This document shows, one piece after another, positions 22,621 through 34,150 of a DNA stretch of 64,000 nt; the first letter of the stretch is position 1, and each line of letters begins with the position of its first letter. The notes below the pieces were generated by a model. It worked only from the letters and a program-made list of their open reading frames with translations. It ran no database searches and was not told the origin of the DNA. The stretch comes from Hymenopus coronatus (lineage: Eukaryota; Arthropoda; Insecta; Mantodea; Hymenopodidae), in NCBI GenBank assembly GCA_030762935.1, contig CM060899.1:58330501-58394500 (forward strand). Reading direction: 5' to 3'. Position numbers and translations under genes: made by a program.

Positions 22621-23540
22621 CAATTTCCTCCCTGGTATTTTACTTGGTTCCCTCTCTTTCGCACTATATCAGCTTAAAATATTCTCACCTAGCCTCTTCT
22701 CCCGGATGGTTCATTCGCTGGGAAGTCGAACACAAGAACTCTTTATTCCCCGCAATAGTATCACTCACTGTAAGTTGCAGCAGTCATCACAACAGTCTCG
22801 GAGAACGCACTTAATGTTGCACCAGAAATACATCGTTAACTCAGCCACTAGTTACTGGCTCGATAATACAAGAACGCCTTGATATTTCTAAAAACTCTTC
22901 TAGAACGTTCTGGAGGCGGGGGAAAGACTAAGTACCAGAAGATTCCAGTTATGGCTGGATACCGCGGTGTTTGCGCTGGGTGAGAGCGCTGTTTATCTTT
23001 GTTTATTTCTTGGGCCATAGCCGCTGTGCCACATATAAAACTTTTTTTTTTCGGTGACAGGTTTTCTAGTGCACTACCTGGTCATGCAGTCATGGTGGAA
23101 ATCTCAATTGTTTGCATTCAGTGTTGGTAACTTAACCTAACTACGTGTTTTCTCTATAATCTTATAGAATAGAATTATATTTGGTAGCAACATTGTACCG
23201 TTTAAATTTTACCTGGTGCTTTATTCCTTTTTATTTATTAGTATTTCCGTATGACTTAATCCTTAATCCATGGATCAGCAAAGTATGATCTGCAGGTTGA
23301 GTTTTTTTAAGGGGGGGGGAGTCAATAATCAGGTTTGGATAACGGATTACTAGGCTAATGTTAGTGCCTACCATTTTCACCTGTTATTAATTTATTGTTG
23401 CGTTTAATTTCTATTACTATTGCCAATAGATGCAATGCACATATGTTAGTCATTAATGTATCTCGGAAGTGAAAATATATGTCTTGGTCCCATATTTTCC
23501 TATTTTTTCAAGGATGCAGCCGCGTAATCAACCTGAAAGT
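22621..23540. other. Unassigned interval with heat-shock-element-like motif
   Basis: No coding signal. A perfect alternating TTC/GAA array lies at 22898-22914, followed about 110-130 bp later by CATATAAAAC near 23030-23040. A poly-T run and a poly-G run occur near 23040 and 23311. Confidence 0.45.
22898..22914. promoter_or_regulatory. Heat-shock-element-like motif
   Basis: TTCTAGAACGTTCTGGA fits the heat-shock-factor pattern TTCnnGAAnnTTCnnGA exactly. No gene follows it in the window, so function is unproven. It may be chance or part of an unrecognised LTR. Confidence 0.35.
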
Positions 23541-23730
23541 TGAAAGGAAAATGAAATGAGAGGAAGTGAGGTAAAAGGAGAATCTGGTAAAATACATCAC
23601 CCCAGCGTTCGCCTTGGCGACTAGAGGAAAACTACAAAAAGACCCTAGGTCAGAGCCGGCGGGATCGAATATGAAACCTTCCGAATGCTGGCTATAGACT
23701 TTACCACCTGAGCCATCCCACTCATTTGTC
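23540..23730 (-). repeat. tRNA-derived SINE, type D
   Basis: Reversed, the head reads GTGGGATGGCTCAGGTGGTA with a B-box near TTCGATCCCGCCGGCTC, followed by CCTAGGGTC and TTTTCCTCTAGTCGCCAAGG. The tRNA-like head with internal A and B boxes identifies it as a SINE; the body is unrelated to types A-C. Confidence 0.65.
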
Positions 23731-23937
23731 TATAATATAAGAGCGGTTCTTATGTTAGTAATCTACTAATGTGGATACACCAGAATCTAAAAATTGGTTT
23801 ATCATAGTGGAACCAACAGTGACAAATTTAGGTTCAACACACGAGTGGACACGTATACTCCTGTTGCCGAACATTGTGCTTTAAGTTGGCATATGATTAA
23901 GATAGGCAGTCTCCTTTAGATATTCCCAGGAATAAAA

Positions 23938-24770
23938 CTATCTTCTTCTTCCGTCCCTTAATGCCCATGCATCGGGCTCACCTCATTCCGTTCAGACCCT
24001 GCAGGCCTTTCGGTCAATACACATTCTCTTCATTTCCATCATTGTTTTCCCTCTCTTCATTCCCATTCTTTTAATTGGATCATCCCTGTTCATTCTTGGT
24101 CGTCCCTTACTCCTTCTTCCTTACTCTCACTTCCCATTACTTGCTTTGCTTTCTTTTCTTCGGGCATTTTATGGACATGACTGCACCATTTCCGTTGTCT
24201 TTCTTTTATATTATTAATGATTTTTCTTGTTTTACCGCTTCTCTTATTTTTTATTCCTAAGCCTATCTCTTCTGGTATTAACCCACTATTCTTCTCGTAT
24301 ATTTCATTTCGACTGCTGTCACTTTAATCCTATGTTTCTCCTGCATCGGTAAACGTTCCATTCCATGTCGAATTTTAGGACCTATTACTGAGTGAAATAT
24401 TTGCATTTTCGTCTTCTTGCTAATCTCCTTATTTCCAACTACTGTGTTATTTATTCCTTAATAAGCTTTTAGTACTTTCTTAGTTCGATTTATAATCTCC
24501 ACCTGTATTTTTCCATCTCTGCTTATTACTGTTCCCAGGTATTCATATCAATTCATTTCCTCCAGTCACACTCCTTGCTTTTCATTTCCAACTGATTAAT
24601 CTGCCTGTCTTGTTTTAATATTCTCATCACTTTATTCCTGTCCTTATTGATCGTCATGTCTCTCCTCTCCAATTGTTCACACCAATCTGCCATTGATTGC
24701 TGTAGTATATCCCTAGTGTCTGTTATCAATATTATGTCATCCCCAGAAAAGTATCAGATGGTGTTAAATT
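23938..24770 (-). pseudogene. LINE reverse-transcriptase relic with 3' end
   Basis: Minus-strand translation starts near the RT active site as YFSGDDIILITDT, where the usual YADD alanine is replaced. It continues LQQSMADWCEQLERRDMTIN and KDRNKVMRI, then, after stops and frameshifts, reads RIKVTAVEMKYTRRIVG and finishes with SPMHGH before a (GAA)n-type 3' end near 23940. This order is typical of RTE-like insect LINEs that end in short simple repeats. Multiple stops make it a dead 5'-truncated copy. Confidence 0.75.
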
Positions 24771-24889
24771 GGAGATCGTGTTGGCAATTAACCCTTTGAA
24801 ATCAGTCGTCCTGGAAATTTCTGTCCGACTTCTCTGCTGGCAACGTTTTGATAAATTCTTCCACCATCAGTGCCTACCAGTTCATTGTG

Positions 24890-25480
24890 AGTTTGAATAT
24901 ACGACTACGGTACATTTACAATAAAACAAAAAAATTCTGCAGAGACATCTCCGTAGCTTAAGTCGACTCTCAACAGTCCATATTTGACTATTTTGGACAT
25001 TTATATCCATCAAGACGGTGTTATGATTCATCTATCCAATACCACTCATCCATTTTCTCCCCATTTGACGTGATAGTTTTTATAAACCAGTTACAGAAGG
25101 CTAGTCGAGATTCCAGGTTTCTAGATTGTGGTGGTCATGGATTCTAAAAGGGTAAACTTCTAGATTCTTGCACAATGACAATAGAGAGTCCGGATGTCTT
25201 GAAAGACGTCCCAATGACTTCTTAGGACTCACAACATGTGCAGTTTACATGTCAGTCAATGTTTCCTCTGTTAACAACTTCGGTCGACCACGTCTGGTGC
25301 TTCCGCCACATTCCCTGTCTTCTGGAACCTATCGTATATCCGTTTGAAGCACTTATTCCAATTTGTCAGCGTTGGTCTCCTTCATCTGATGATACTCCTG
25401 AAGCGGAGTACAACATTGTGCAAGGAACTGTATACAGCATGGCAATTCAGATACGCCGTTCTAATATGTACTTCATAATT
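24890..25480 (-). pseudogene. Tc1/mariner-type transposase relic with DUF4817-like head
   Basis: On the minus strand from about 25480 the frame reads MYIRTAYLNCHAVYSSLHNV, then WNKCFKRIYDRFQKTGNVAE, the helix-turn-helix region that heads many insect DDE transposases (often annotated DUF4817). Further on come LAFCNWFI and MDEWYWIDES followed by HRLDGYKCPK, corresponding to the catalytic FxDE region. Stops and frameshifts are frequent. No TIR was identified. Confidence 0.7.
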
Positions 25481-25499
25481 AATTAGTTATTCAAAATCT

Positions 25500-25963
25500 G
25501 AAAAAGAACAAAGAAATGCGGCTCGAAACCAACCCTCGCATTGCCAGGTCTTCCACGTGCTGTCCCCCTAATATGTTGAGCAGTAAATCACTGGTTTGGA
25601 CATGTACTAACACTAAACACGAAACTGAATTACCTACAGAGTCTACAGGAAACAGAGATTTTAAATGTTGCCTCTCGCCCTTAGTACAGGGTCGTCTTTT
25701 CTTTGTTAATGGTTATTGCCCAGGGACAGGGGGCGGTCCCATTTGAAGGCCATCATACTTTGGAGAAAAAAATACAAGATTGTTCCAATCTTAAGCCCAA
25801 TCAACTAACAGTAATTCCGAAAGAGATTCTACACCTGATTAGAATTACAGAGAGTAGATTGGTGCTTTCATAAAATCATTTCTTGAGGAAGAGATACAAA
25901 TGGCAATTCTTTAGCATAGCCTGGAGCTGATTATTTGATGCACGGTCGATGCCTGACATTTAT
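25500..25963. other. Unassigned interval
   Basis: No recognised element. A plus-strand frame at 25516-25746 has no recognisable domain. Confidence 0.4.
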
Positions 25964-26780
25964 ACTTTCTCTATATAGTAAGGTAGAGAAGGTGTTGCAC
26001 TTCACCCAATAATTCGATACCATGATTTCAGCGGAAATACACGTTTTAGGGCACCCGTATAAAAACATATTTAGAAAAAGGTCCGGGTGTGTGTCCGTGT
26101 ATCTGTGAACACGCTAACTGCAAACGAAAAGTCGGTAAAATACCAAACTTATATTTAAGTTTAGTATCTTCCAAGGATGCGACACAAAGCTTTTCAAAAA
26201 GCATCCCCTCACCACAAGCTACCCTTTGTATGGAACCATTTTTGAAAATGTACTTTTCTTAAAACTGGCTCTAACGATTTTGATTAAAATCCCATATATT
26301 TACATTCCAAATAAAATGTACATCTTGAATTTTCTGGGAATAGCCTCCGAAGACTCTTTATTCTGGATGAATTTTGCTTAACTGCTAACCGTAAGAGATA
26401 GACAGAAACGTACTACACAAAAACTGTAGATCTCGTCAAAACACACAATTTACATCGTATACATCTTTGTTGTGGGGGTAACTGTTTCCGAGATATTCCT
26501 TGCTATTGGTTTCAATTGTAAAGTATTTATATGTGTCCGTTTTTCTTTTGTTTTACTCCTGGCCAAGCAAAGAAGCGATTTGCAATGACAATCGCATAAT
26601 GCTAGCTTTGACTGTCACTTTAGCCTAGTGTATTCCCTTATTTCCCTTCTACTTATAAGGAAGTAAGTTTTAAGAACCTTCTGCTGTTTACCTCGCTTAG
26701 CTTGTCTAGAAAGAAGAATAATCTTTTGTAAGACGTTTGTAGAGCAGCTAGAGAAAGTCATGTGAATGTAACACTAAGAT
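25964..26780 (+). mobile_element. Element A copy, full-length with shortened palindrome
   Basis: The palindromic end is reduced to ACTTTCTCTATATAGTAAGG then TAGAGAAGG. The internal blocks are in order, and the far end reads AGAGAAAGTCATGTGAATG. Confidence 0.9.
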
Positions 26781-26910
26781 TCTCTTTTTCTCGTGGCCAT
26801 GCAAATATTTTGAATGCCAAAGCATTCTCAGAGCGATCAGTTCATTTAAAATTGCTTTATCTACTGCATCGTATAGCGAAATGTGTAAATCTGAATTTAA
26901 AGTTTATCTG

Positions 26911-26956
26911 GTTTTGTAAGAATGAGTAGAGAATGTAATGTGAATGCAACTCATTA
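26911..26956 (+). mobile_element. Element A terminal fragment
   Basis: Only the last ~45 bases of the small-hairpin end are present (AGTAGAGAATGTAATGTGAA then TGCAACTCATTAAAC). Confidence 0.6.
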
Positions 26957-27091
26957 AACTTGACTGTGTTTCTTCCCAAGATTTTTAACCCTCCACGGGG
27001 TTATGTGTATGCGACATTTGAATGACAATCGCCGGTAGGGATGGCGGTACATTTCCAAGGCACAACAGTTACCAACTATTCATTGTTTCAG

Positions 27092-27225
27092 GTGACGAGT
27101 CTGTTGCTGGAGGCAGAACGTCGCAAACTCAGTGTGCTACAGAGAGAACTACAAATCGCTCTGGCAGAGGGCGGGTCGGTCAAGGCGAAGGAACAGCAGA
27201 AGGAGCAGCTCATCATTGCCATCTC
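27092..27225 (+). CDS. Internal coding exon, coiled-coil (host gene)
   Basis: A 134-bp open segment is bounded by TTGTTTCAG on the left and GTGAGT on the right. Starting at codon phase 0 it encodes VTSLLLEAERRKLSVLQREL followed by a Glu/Lys/Gln-rich helix ending EQQKEQLIIAIS. Leucines at heptad spacing and high charge indicate a coiled coil. Two bases of the last codon are left over and are completed by the first base of the exon at 29768. Codon use and GC content stand out from the AT-rich surroundings. No stop, no transposon similarity. I do not recognise the family; it may belong to a scaffold or actin-regulatory protein. A DUF or domain search would decide. Confidence 0.75.
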
Positions 27226-27368
27226 GTGAGTAAAACACAAACTATCTATACACAATTTACCGGCCGAGCACAGGAAGTCCACCGAGTTTTCCTCCATTTC
27301 CCTGACATAAGTTGTTGAAAATTGCGTACTCTTATTCCTTCTTTGAGAGAACGCTATGATTAATTTTG

Positions 27369-27722
27369 ACTTTCTTTAGCACTTATGTACTATACACGTA
27401 CTTGGATAGAAAATATATTGTATTCCACCCAAGAATCCGGTACCGAGATTTCACTGGAAATACATGGTTTGAGACCCCCCGAATCCAAAAAAAAAAAAAA
27501 AAAAATCTGTCTGTCTGTCTGCTTGTGTGTGTGTGTGTGCGCGGACAGCAGAAAGGTATCTTCCAAGGATGCGACACGGAAATGTTCAAGAATATTCCCC
27601 AGCCCCAATTACTCTTTACTTGGAACATTTTTAGACAATTCTGATTTTCTCAAAAATGGCTCTAACGATTTTTAATAAAATGCCGTATGTTTAAGATATT
27701 TTCATGATAAACTAAATATATA
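27369..27722 (+). mobile_element. Element A copy, left part of an interrupted copy
   Basis: From the palindromic end ACTTTCTTTAGCACTTATGT through ATGGCTCTAACGATT and ATATTTTCATGATAAAC, stopping at TA, where another transposon is inserted. It continues at 28254. Confidence 0.88.
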
Positions 27723-28253
27723 CGAGGGTTATTTCAAAAGTCATGGCAACTATTTTATATATTCCGAATAATGAATATGCGGTTATTGTAATATATATTT
27801 TAAAACCTGTTTTACCCAAAATGGGATGTCACCACAAGATGACGTCTGAGTGCATTGGTAGGTGCTAGTAGATACATGCAAACGTTAGTAATCCTAGAGG
27901 CTGTGTTCCAAGGTGAATGTCACTTAAGTTGAATAGTGAGCATTCATAAAAATTGAATTTCTTTGAGGCAGAAATGCTCGTGAGTGTCAAAGGAGTGTGG
28001 AAGCCTTGAGGGATTATTTTGAAGGTCGTTAGCTCGCGCACTCTTTTGTGCATATGTAATACGAATAAAACAATGATCATTGTTTGTGCATCTTTCATTG
28101 TCTCGTACCCATAATCCCTTGTACCGGATCCCAATTTACTACCAACATTGAGAAGAACATTCCAGCGATTTTCAATCGTATATCCTGAGTTTGTTTCCAG
28201 CAGCTTTGTTGACTGGTAAAAAATAGTTGCCATGGCTTATGAAATGACCCTCG
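27723..28253. mobile_element. Non-autonomous Tc1/mariner-like TIR element (531 bp)
   Basis: The ends are long inverted repeats: left CGAGGGTTATTTCAAAAGTC and right, reversed, CGAGGGTCATTTCATAAGCC, both continuing ATGGCAACTATTTT. The element is flanked by TA on both sides (27721-27722 and 28254-28255), the Tc1/mariner signature. Removing it and one TA joins the two halves of an element A copy in register. The interior has no recognisable transposase; a minus-strand frame at 27865-28233 matches nothing I know. Confidence 0.92.
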
Positions 28254-28610
28254 TATATTTTGAATTTTCTGGGAATAACGTCTGAAGACCTCTTCATTCT
28301 GAATGACTTTTGTATAACTGCTAAACTGCAAGGCTCACTGAACAAAAAAAATGTAGATCTGGTTAAGGCACACCATTTATGCCATATACATTATTTTATG
28401 CAGAGTTACCGTTTTCGCAATATTCCGAGTTATTGGTTTCAGTTTTAAAATACTCAAACGTTTTTCAAACTCCTAGCAACCAAAGGGGACCGAATTTTAA
28501 TTGTTGGCGACCTGTTTTTAAAATATATGACTATTGCCTTAGCCTAGTGCGTTCTCTTATTGTCCTTCTACTTACAAGAAGGTAAGTAAAATAACCAAGT
28601 AGCTGTTTTG
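28254..28610 (+). mobile_element. Element A copy, right part of an interrupted copy
   Basis: Resumes with TATTTTGAATTTTCTGGGAA, continues through CTCTTCATTCTGAATGAC and CTTCTACTTACAAGAAGG, and is truncated before the terminal hairpin. Confidence 0.85.
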
Positions 28611-28749
28611 CCATTTTCAAATGAAGAAATGTAATTTTCCCATTGAAACTCGCGAATGCCTTGGATAAAACTAAAGCGCTTCCTAGGGCAAGAAATCGCT
28701 CGAGTAACCCACTGTTCTTGCTTCTCTTGCATACATTAGGCACGTTTTT

Positions 28750-29588
28750 ACTTTCTCTACACGTACTATGTACAAAGTATATAGAGAAGGTATTGCCCTC
28801 CACCCAAAAACTCGAGATTTCACCGGAAATGCATGTTATAGGACCACCTGAATCCAAAAAAAGCCTATCCCAGAAAAAGGTCCCTGTGTGTGTGTCTGTG
28901 GACAGCATAGCTCAAAAACGAAAAGACGGTAAAATACCAAACTTGGTATTTAATTTTAGTATCTTCCAGGGATGCGACATGAAGATTTTGAGAACAATCC
29001 CCCCACCCCTAACTACCCTTTACATGGAACTTTTTTCGAAAATTTTGATTTTCTCAAAAATGGCTCTACGATTTTGATTAAAATTTCGTATATTAAAGAT
29101 ATTTACCTGGAAAATAAAATTTATATCTTGAATTTTCTGGGAATAGCCTCTGAAGAGTAGTTTATTCTGGATGAATTTTACTAAATTTTGCATAACTGCT
29201 AAACCGTATGAGATGGACAAAAACTTACTACACAAAAAATGTAGAGCACGTTAAAACACACAACTTATGTTATATACATTTTTTCGTGGAGTTCGTAGTT
29301 TTTGTGACATTCCTTATTTTTGGTTTCTGCTATGAAAAACTTATACATTGCCAACTGATGTCCATACAAACAAAGGAACTTCAGTGACATAGCAACCAGC
29401 TTTTGATTATCACTTTAACCTATGGTACTCCCTTATTTCACCTCTTCTTACAAGGAAGCAAGTAATATGGCTATTTCTGCTAATGTTTTACTGATTGGCA
29501 TGAAGTTAATAGAAGTATAAGCATTTTAAGAATAATTTGTTGCAGGGATATAGAGAAAGTCATGTGAATGTTACACATCAGACTTTTT
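28750..29588 (+). mobile_element. Element A copy, full-length
   Basis: Complete from ACTTTCTCTACACGTACTAT to CATCAGACTTTTT, with the standard internal blocks. It lies in the intron between the two coiled-coil exons. Confidence 0.93.
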
Positions 29589-29767
29589 ACTTTTAACACT
29601 TCTGACATTTGGTAAAAACTTGCTTTTAGCATCAACTGTCTAAAAAAATATTTTCACTGACTGGCTTTAGAGCTATTTTAATTCAGATGAACAGTTTATG
29701 TAAATTTGTTCAGTTAAACGACGCTTAATGACAGAAATTATTGTATGCTGGGTGTTTTATGTTGCAG

Positions 29768-29861
29768 GAGAATTCAGGCTCAGTATGACCAGCTAGAAAA
29801 GGAGTACCAGGAACATGCCATAGGAGTTCTACGCAGCTCCAACAACAGGGGTTCCGGCAAA
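29768..29861 (+). CDS. Internal coding exon, coiled-coil (host gene)
   Basis: A 94-bp open segment between the acceptor TTTATGTTGCAG and the donor GTAAGT. Its first base completes the split Ser codon left by the exon at 27092-27225, after which it reads RIQAQYDQLEKEYQEHAIGV, then LRSSNNRGSGK, leaving phase 0. The coiled-coil pattern continues and then gives way to a polar linker. Agreement of the phases across a 2.5-kb intron supports both exons belonging to one transcript on the + strand. Next exon not identified with confidence; the long exon ending at 48559 is a candidate. Confidence 0.75.
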
Positions 29862-29993
29862 GTAAGTTTAAGTTCACTATTTATTTCGTGGGCCCAGCAT
29901 TTAGAATTGTCCGATCTAGTTTACAGCCCGTTTCAGCTTGAACAAATCACTGTAGATTGTCTTTTATAGTACCAAGAGTGCTGATAGTTTTTT

Positions 29994-31165
29994 ACTTTCT
30001 CTAGCATGTATGTATACAATGCAAAGAGTAGCTAGAGAAGGTATTGTATTCCACTCAAAGATTCTATGTCGAGATTTCACCAGAAATATGTTTTGAGATC
30101 CCCTGAGTCTAAAAAAAAGCAGCTTGTGTGTATGTGTCTGTGAATAACATAGCTCAAAATCGTAAAGGCCGTTAAAAACTAAACTTGGTATTTATGTTTA
30201 GTATCTTCCAAGGATGCGAGGCGAAAATTTACTAAAAAAAACTCCCCACCACAAACTACCCTTTATATGGAAAAATGTTAGGAAAACTTTGTTTTCCTCA
30301 AAAATTGCTCTAACGATTTTGATCAAAATACCGTATATCAAAGATATTTACATCACAAATAAAATTATATTTTGAATTTTCTGGGAATAGCCTCGAAAGA
30401 CCTCTTTATTCTGGATGAATTTTGCAGAATTTAGCCTAAACGTTTATACCGTAATAGATAGACCAAATCTTACTACACATAAGATGTAGAACTTGTTAAA
30501 ACACATCATTTATGTCATATATGTTCTTATTGCAGAGTGGATCGTTTTCGACACATTCCTTGTTATTGGTTTCAATTTTCAACTACCCAACGTTTCTCAA
30601 ACATGACCATGCAAAGCGAACTGAACCGCAATTGTTTCCCATAGTGACCATAGATCCAGCATTTATTGCAAATAAAATGTATATCCTGACTTTTCAGGGA
30701 ATAGCCTCTATAGAGCTCTTTATTCTGAATGAATTTTGCTGAATTTTGCGTAACTGGTAAACCGTAAGAGATAGACAAAAACTTACTACAAAAGAAATCC
30801 AGGTCATGTTAAAACACACAATTTATGTCATATACGTTTTTGTCGTCGAATTGACCGTTTTTTGACATATTCATTGTTATTTGTTTCAGATTTAAAATAC
30901 TTACTTTTCTCACACGGAACGTTGTAAACTCTTGGCATTGTATAGGAACGGATTTCAACCACATGCCAACCAGCTTTTAAAAGATTTGGCAGTCACTTTA
31001 GCCTAGTGTATTCCCTTATTTCTCTTCTGTTTACAAGGAAACAAGTAATTAAGACAATTTCTGCTAATATTTATTCCGATTATCATTAAGTAGATAAAAG
31101 AATATGCTTTTTAACAATAATTTTTACAGCGATGTAGAGAAGGTCATTCGAATGAAACGCATCAG

Positions 31166-31170
<5 letters not shown>
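29994..31170 (+). mobile_element. Element A composite: two overlapping partial copies
   Basis: A copy begins at the palindromic end (ACTTTCTCTAGCATGTATGT, with GCTAGAGAAGG on the other arm) and runs to about 30662. There the sequence jumps back to the AATAAAATGTATATCC block and repeats the second half in diverged form to CATCAGATTTA at 31170. This is either an old internal duplication or a second copy landing in the first. It is followed by (TTA)n at 31167-31208. Confidence 0.82.

Positions 31171-31208
<38 letters not shown>
31167..31208. repeat. (TTA)n microsatellite
   Basis: About fourteen TTA triplets immediately beyond an element A terminus. Confidence 0.95.
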
Positions 31209-31453
31209 TGTATACATTAAATGGTGGAAGGCGTGCATCGCAAGTCCTATGATTTTGTATCTGCGTTTGGTTGCTGTTCGTCCACTGTCTATCATGGCAT
31301 CCGTACCAAGGAATTCGGTGTCTTATCTCTTTCTGCTTCTGTTTCTTTATTATTACTGATTGTTTATACGCTTTTGTGTTTGGTAACTGTGTCTTGATCA
31401 TTATATCTTCTAAGAATAATGTTTCTCATGCTAGTACATATGCCAGTCTTTTT

Positions 31454-32320
31454 ACTTTCTCTACACGTACGATGTACATAGTGTATAGAGAAGGTGTTGC
31501 ATTCCACCCAAAAATCGATATCGAGATTTCACCGGAAATACATGTTTTGTGTCCCCCTGAGTCCAAAAAAAAAAGCATTTTCAGAAAAAGGTCTGTGTGT
31601 GCATGTGTACAGCGTAGTTAAAAAACAAAAGACCGTTAAATACCAAACTTGATATTTAAGATTGGTATCCTACAAGGATGCGACACGAAGATTTTCAAGA
31701 AAATTCCCCCAACCACAACTACCCTTTACATGGAACTTTTTTCGAAATTTTTGATTTTCATATAAATGGCTCTAACAATTTTGATTAAAATATCGTATAT
31801 AACAGATATTTACCTTACAAATAAAACGTATATCTTGAATTTATGGGAATAGCCTCTGAAGACTACTTTATTCTGGATCAGTTTTACAGAATTTTGTATA
31901 ACTGCTAAATCGCAAGAGGTGAAAAAAAAAAAAAAAACCTTACCAAACAAAAAATTTAAAGCACTTTAAAACACACAATTTATGCCATATATATTTTTTC
32001 GTGGAGTTGATCGTTTTTTAGATATTCCTTGTTTTTGGTTTCAGCTTGGAGAAACTTATACTTTTCTCATACAGGACTTTGTCAACTCGTGTCCATACAA
32101 ACAAAGGAACTTCAGTCTCATAGCAACCAGTTTTTGACTATCACTTTAGCCTATGGTACTCCCTTATTTCGCTTCTACTTACAAGGAAGCAAGTAATAAG
32201 ACTATTTCTGCTAATTTTTTCTCTATTAGCATGAAGTAAATATAGAAGCATAAGCTATTTAACAATAATTTGTTGCAGAGATGTAGAGAAAGCCATGTGA
32301 ATGGATGAATCAGATTTTTT
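31454..32320 (+). mobile_element. Element A copy, full-length
   Basis: ACTTTCTCTACACGTACGAT to ATCAGATTTTTT, flanked on the left by TCTTTTT and on the right by a T-run. One of the best-preserved copies. Confidence 0.93.
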
Positions 32321-32863
32321 ATACATACTGACTTGCCCATATTGCACTGTATAAATCTTGCATGATTTTAATTATTATCCACTTCAGTAAGGGACATCAT
32401 AATACTTTTATGTGCATTGCTTCTTTACGAGTTTAACACTTCCGTTCTGTTTTTTATCCTCCTGGTTAATGCAACGCTATTTCAAATTAAGAGAGAAAGT
32501 GTAAAGAGGTTGAATCTAGGAATTATAATCGTTGCCTTGGGTGTTTCATGTTTTCTAGTAATTGCCATACTAAAGCATGAACTCGTGACTCCAGATGGTG
32601 TTAAAATCCTAAACTGGTCACGATATCATGTGCGGTATATAGCATCATGGAAATGGACATTAAAAGTTCGCGGGCATGTAAATTAGAACGTTCTATGCAG
32701 GGAAAAAAACCTAATATCTTAATTTTAGCATGCCCTTGCTTTCTGTTCTGATGTTTTGTTTTTGGTGGTTTTAGCGAAGTTATTTTCATTGTTTAGTGAA
32801 GCCCAAACTATTTTCTTTAGAGCTAATGATTTTCGCATATCGCTTCACCTCCACTTCGTTTTT
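32321..32863. other. Unassigned interval with hydrophobic frame
   Basis: A plus-strand frame at 32417-32686 has two hydrophobic stretches (NTSVLFFILLVNATLF and IIIVALGVSCFLVIAIL). There is no ATG in good context, family match or splice support, so it is not called a gene. Confidence 0.4.
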
Positions 32864-33706
32864 ACTTTCTCTACACGTACTATGAATATAGTGTATAGAG
32901 AAATTATTGCATTTCACGCAAAAATTCGACACCGAGATTTCACTGAAAATAGACGTTTTAGGGTCCTCTGTATCCATAAAAAGTGTTTTCAGAAAAAGAT
33001 TCCCGTGCTCGCGCGCGCGCGTGTGTGTATGTGAGTGTGTGTCTGTGAACACGATAACTCAAAAACGAAAAATTGGTAAAATACCAAACTTGGTATTTAA
33101 GTTTAGTATTTCTCAGGGAAGTGACACGAAGATTTTTAGAAAAATCCCCTCAACCCATACTACCCTTAATATAGAAAACATTTCGAAATTTTTGCTTTTC
33201 ACAAAAATGGCTCTAACGATTTTGTTTTATATGTATATCTTGAATATTCTGGAAATAGCATCTAAAAAGCTCTCTATTCTGAATGAATTTTGCTGAATTT
33301 TGTGTAACTAGCAAACCGTAAGAGATAGACAAAAACTGAAGATCATGTTAAAACAAACAATTTATGTCATATACATTTTTCCCTGGAGTTTACCGTTTTC
33401 GATGTATTCCTTGTTATTGGTTTCAGTTTTATAATATTTATACTTTTCTCATACAGGAACTTGTCAACTCCTGGCCACACAAAGAAACGGATTTCAATCC
33501 CATAACAACCGCATTTTAAAACTTGTGACTCGGTTTAGCCTAGTGTATTCCCTTATTTCCCTTCTACTTAAAGGAACTAAGTAATAAGACCATTTCTGAT
33601 AGTCTTAACTTGATTAGCATAAAGTAGATGGAAGCATAAACTTACTAACAATAATTGTTACACAGATATATAGAAAGTCATGTGAATGGAACACATCAGA
33701 TTTTTT
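32864..33706 (+). mobile_element. Element A copy, full-length
   Basis: ACTTTCTCTACACGTACTAT to CATCAGATTTTTT. A (GC)n/(GT)n tract at 33010-33030 occupies the variable microsatellite position. Confidence 0.92.
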
Positions 33707-34150
33707 GTGTTTGTAAAGGTAAAGACAGGGACACCTCAAGCACTAACACCTATCAGACCAATTCAGCGATAGCTCCCTCCAAGAGGAAGGGATAGTGAGG
33801 TAACCACAGCGGCCACAGGTAGGGCGCAGAAGACAACAGTCACGCAGAAGTCCCGAACTGTTTGGCTGATAAATTCAATGCCATAACCAGGATCTGGACC
33901 TCGGTCCTCCTGGTTTTCGTCCAGCTGCTGTAAACATTGAGCTGCCATGGTAACATGCCGACATATCACTAAACTCCACAAACGACTCGACATTTTCCTT
34001 CTAAACCACAAAGAAATCTGAAATTATTTTTGAGATTAAATATATCGCAAAAGCGACTTACAAGTCGTAAGTACTTTTAAGTCCCTTGCTTCATAGTTTA
34101 ACCAATTACCTTCCCAAAACCCTCTCCTACACACGGCTAGTGTGGAAGAA
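33707..34150. repeat. tRNA-derived SINE, type F
   Basis: Contains TAAATTCAATGCCATAACCA, a reversed head-like region around GGTAACATGCCGACATATCA, ACAAGTCGTAAGTACTTTTA, AGTTTAACCAATTACC and the tail CTCCTACACACGGCTAGTG. The same parts occur at 37538-37889 and 53610-54585. It directly abuts an element A end. Confidence 0.6.

Noticed and set aside
31271..31621. 116-codon plus-strand frame with hydrophobic start
   Set aside because: It crosses from unassigned DNA into the palindromic end of an element A copy, so it is a chance fusion.
32417..32686. Possible small membrane protein
   Set aside because: Two hydrophobic stretches are expected by chance in AT-rich DNA. No ATG in good context, no splice signals and no family match.
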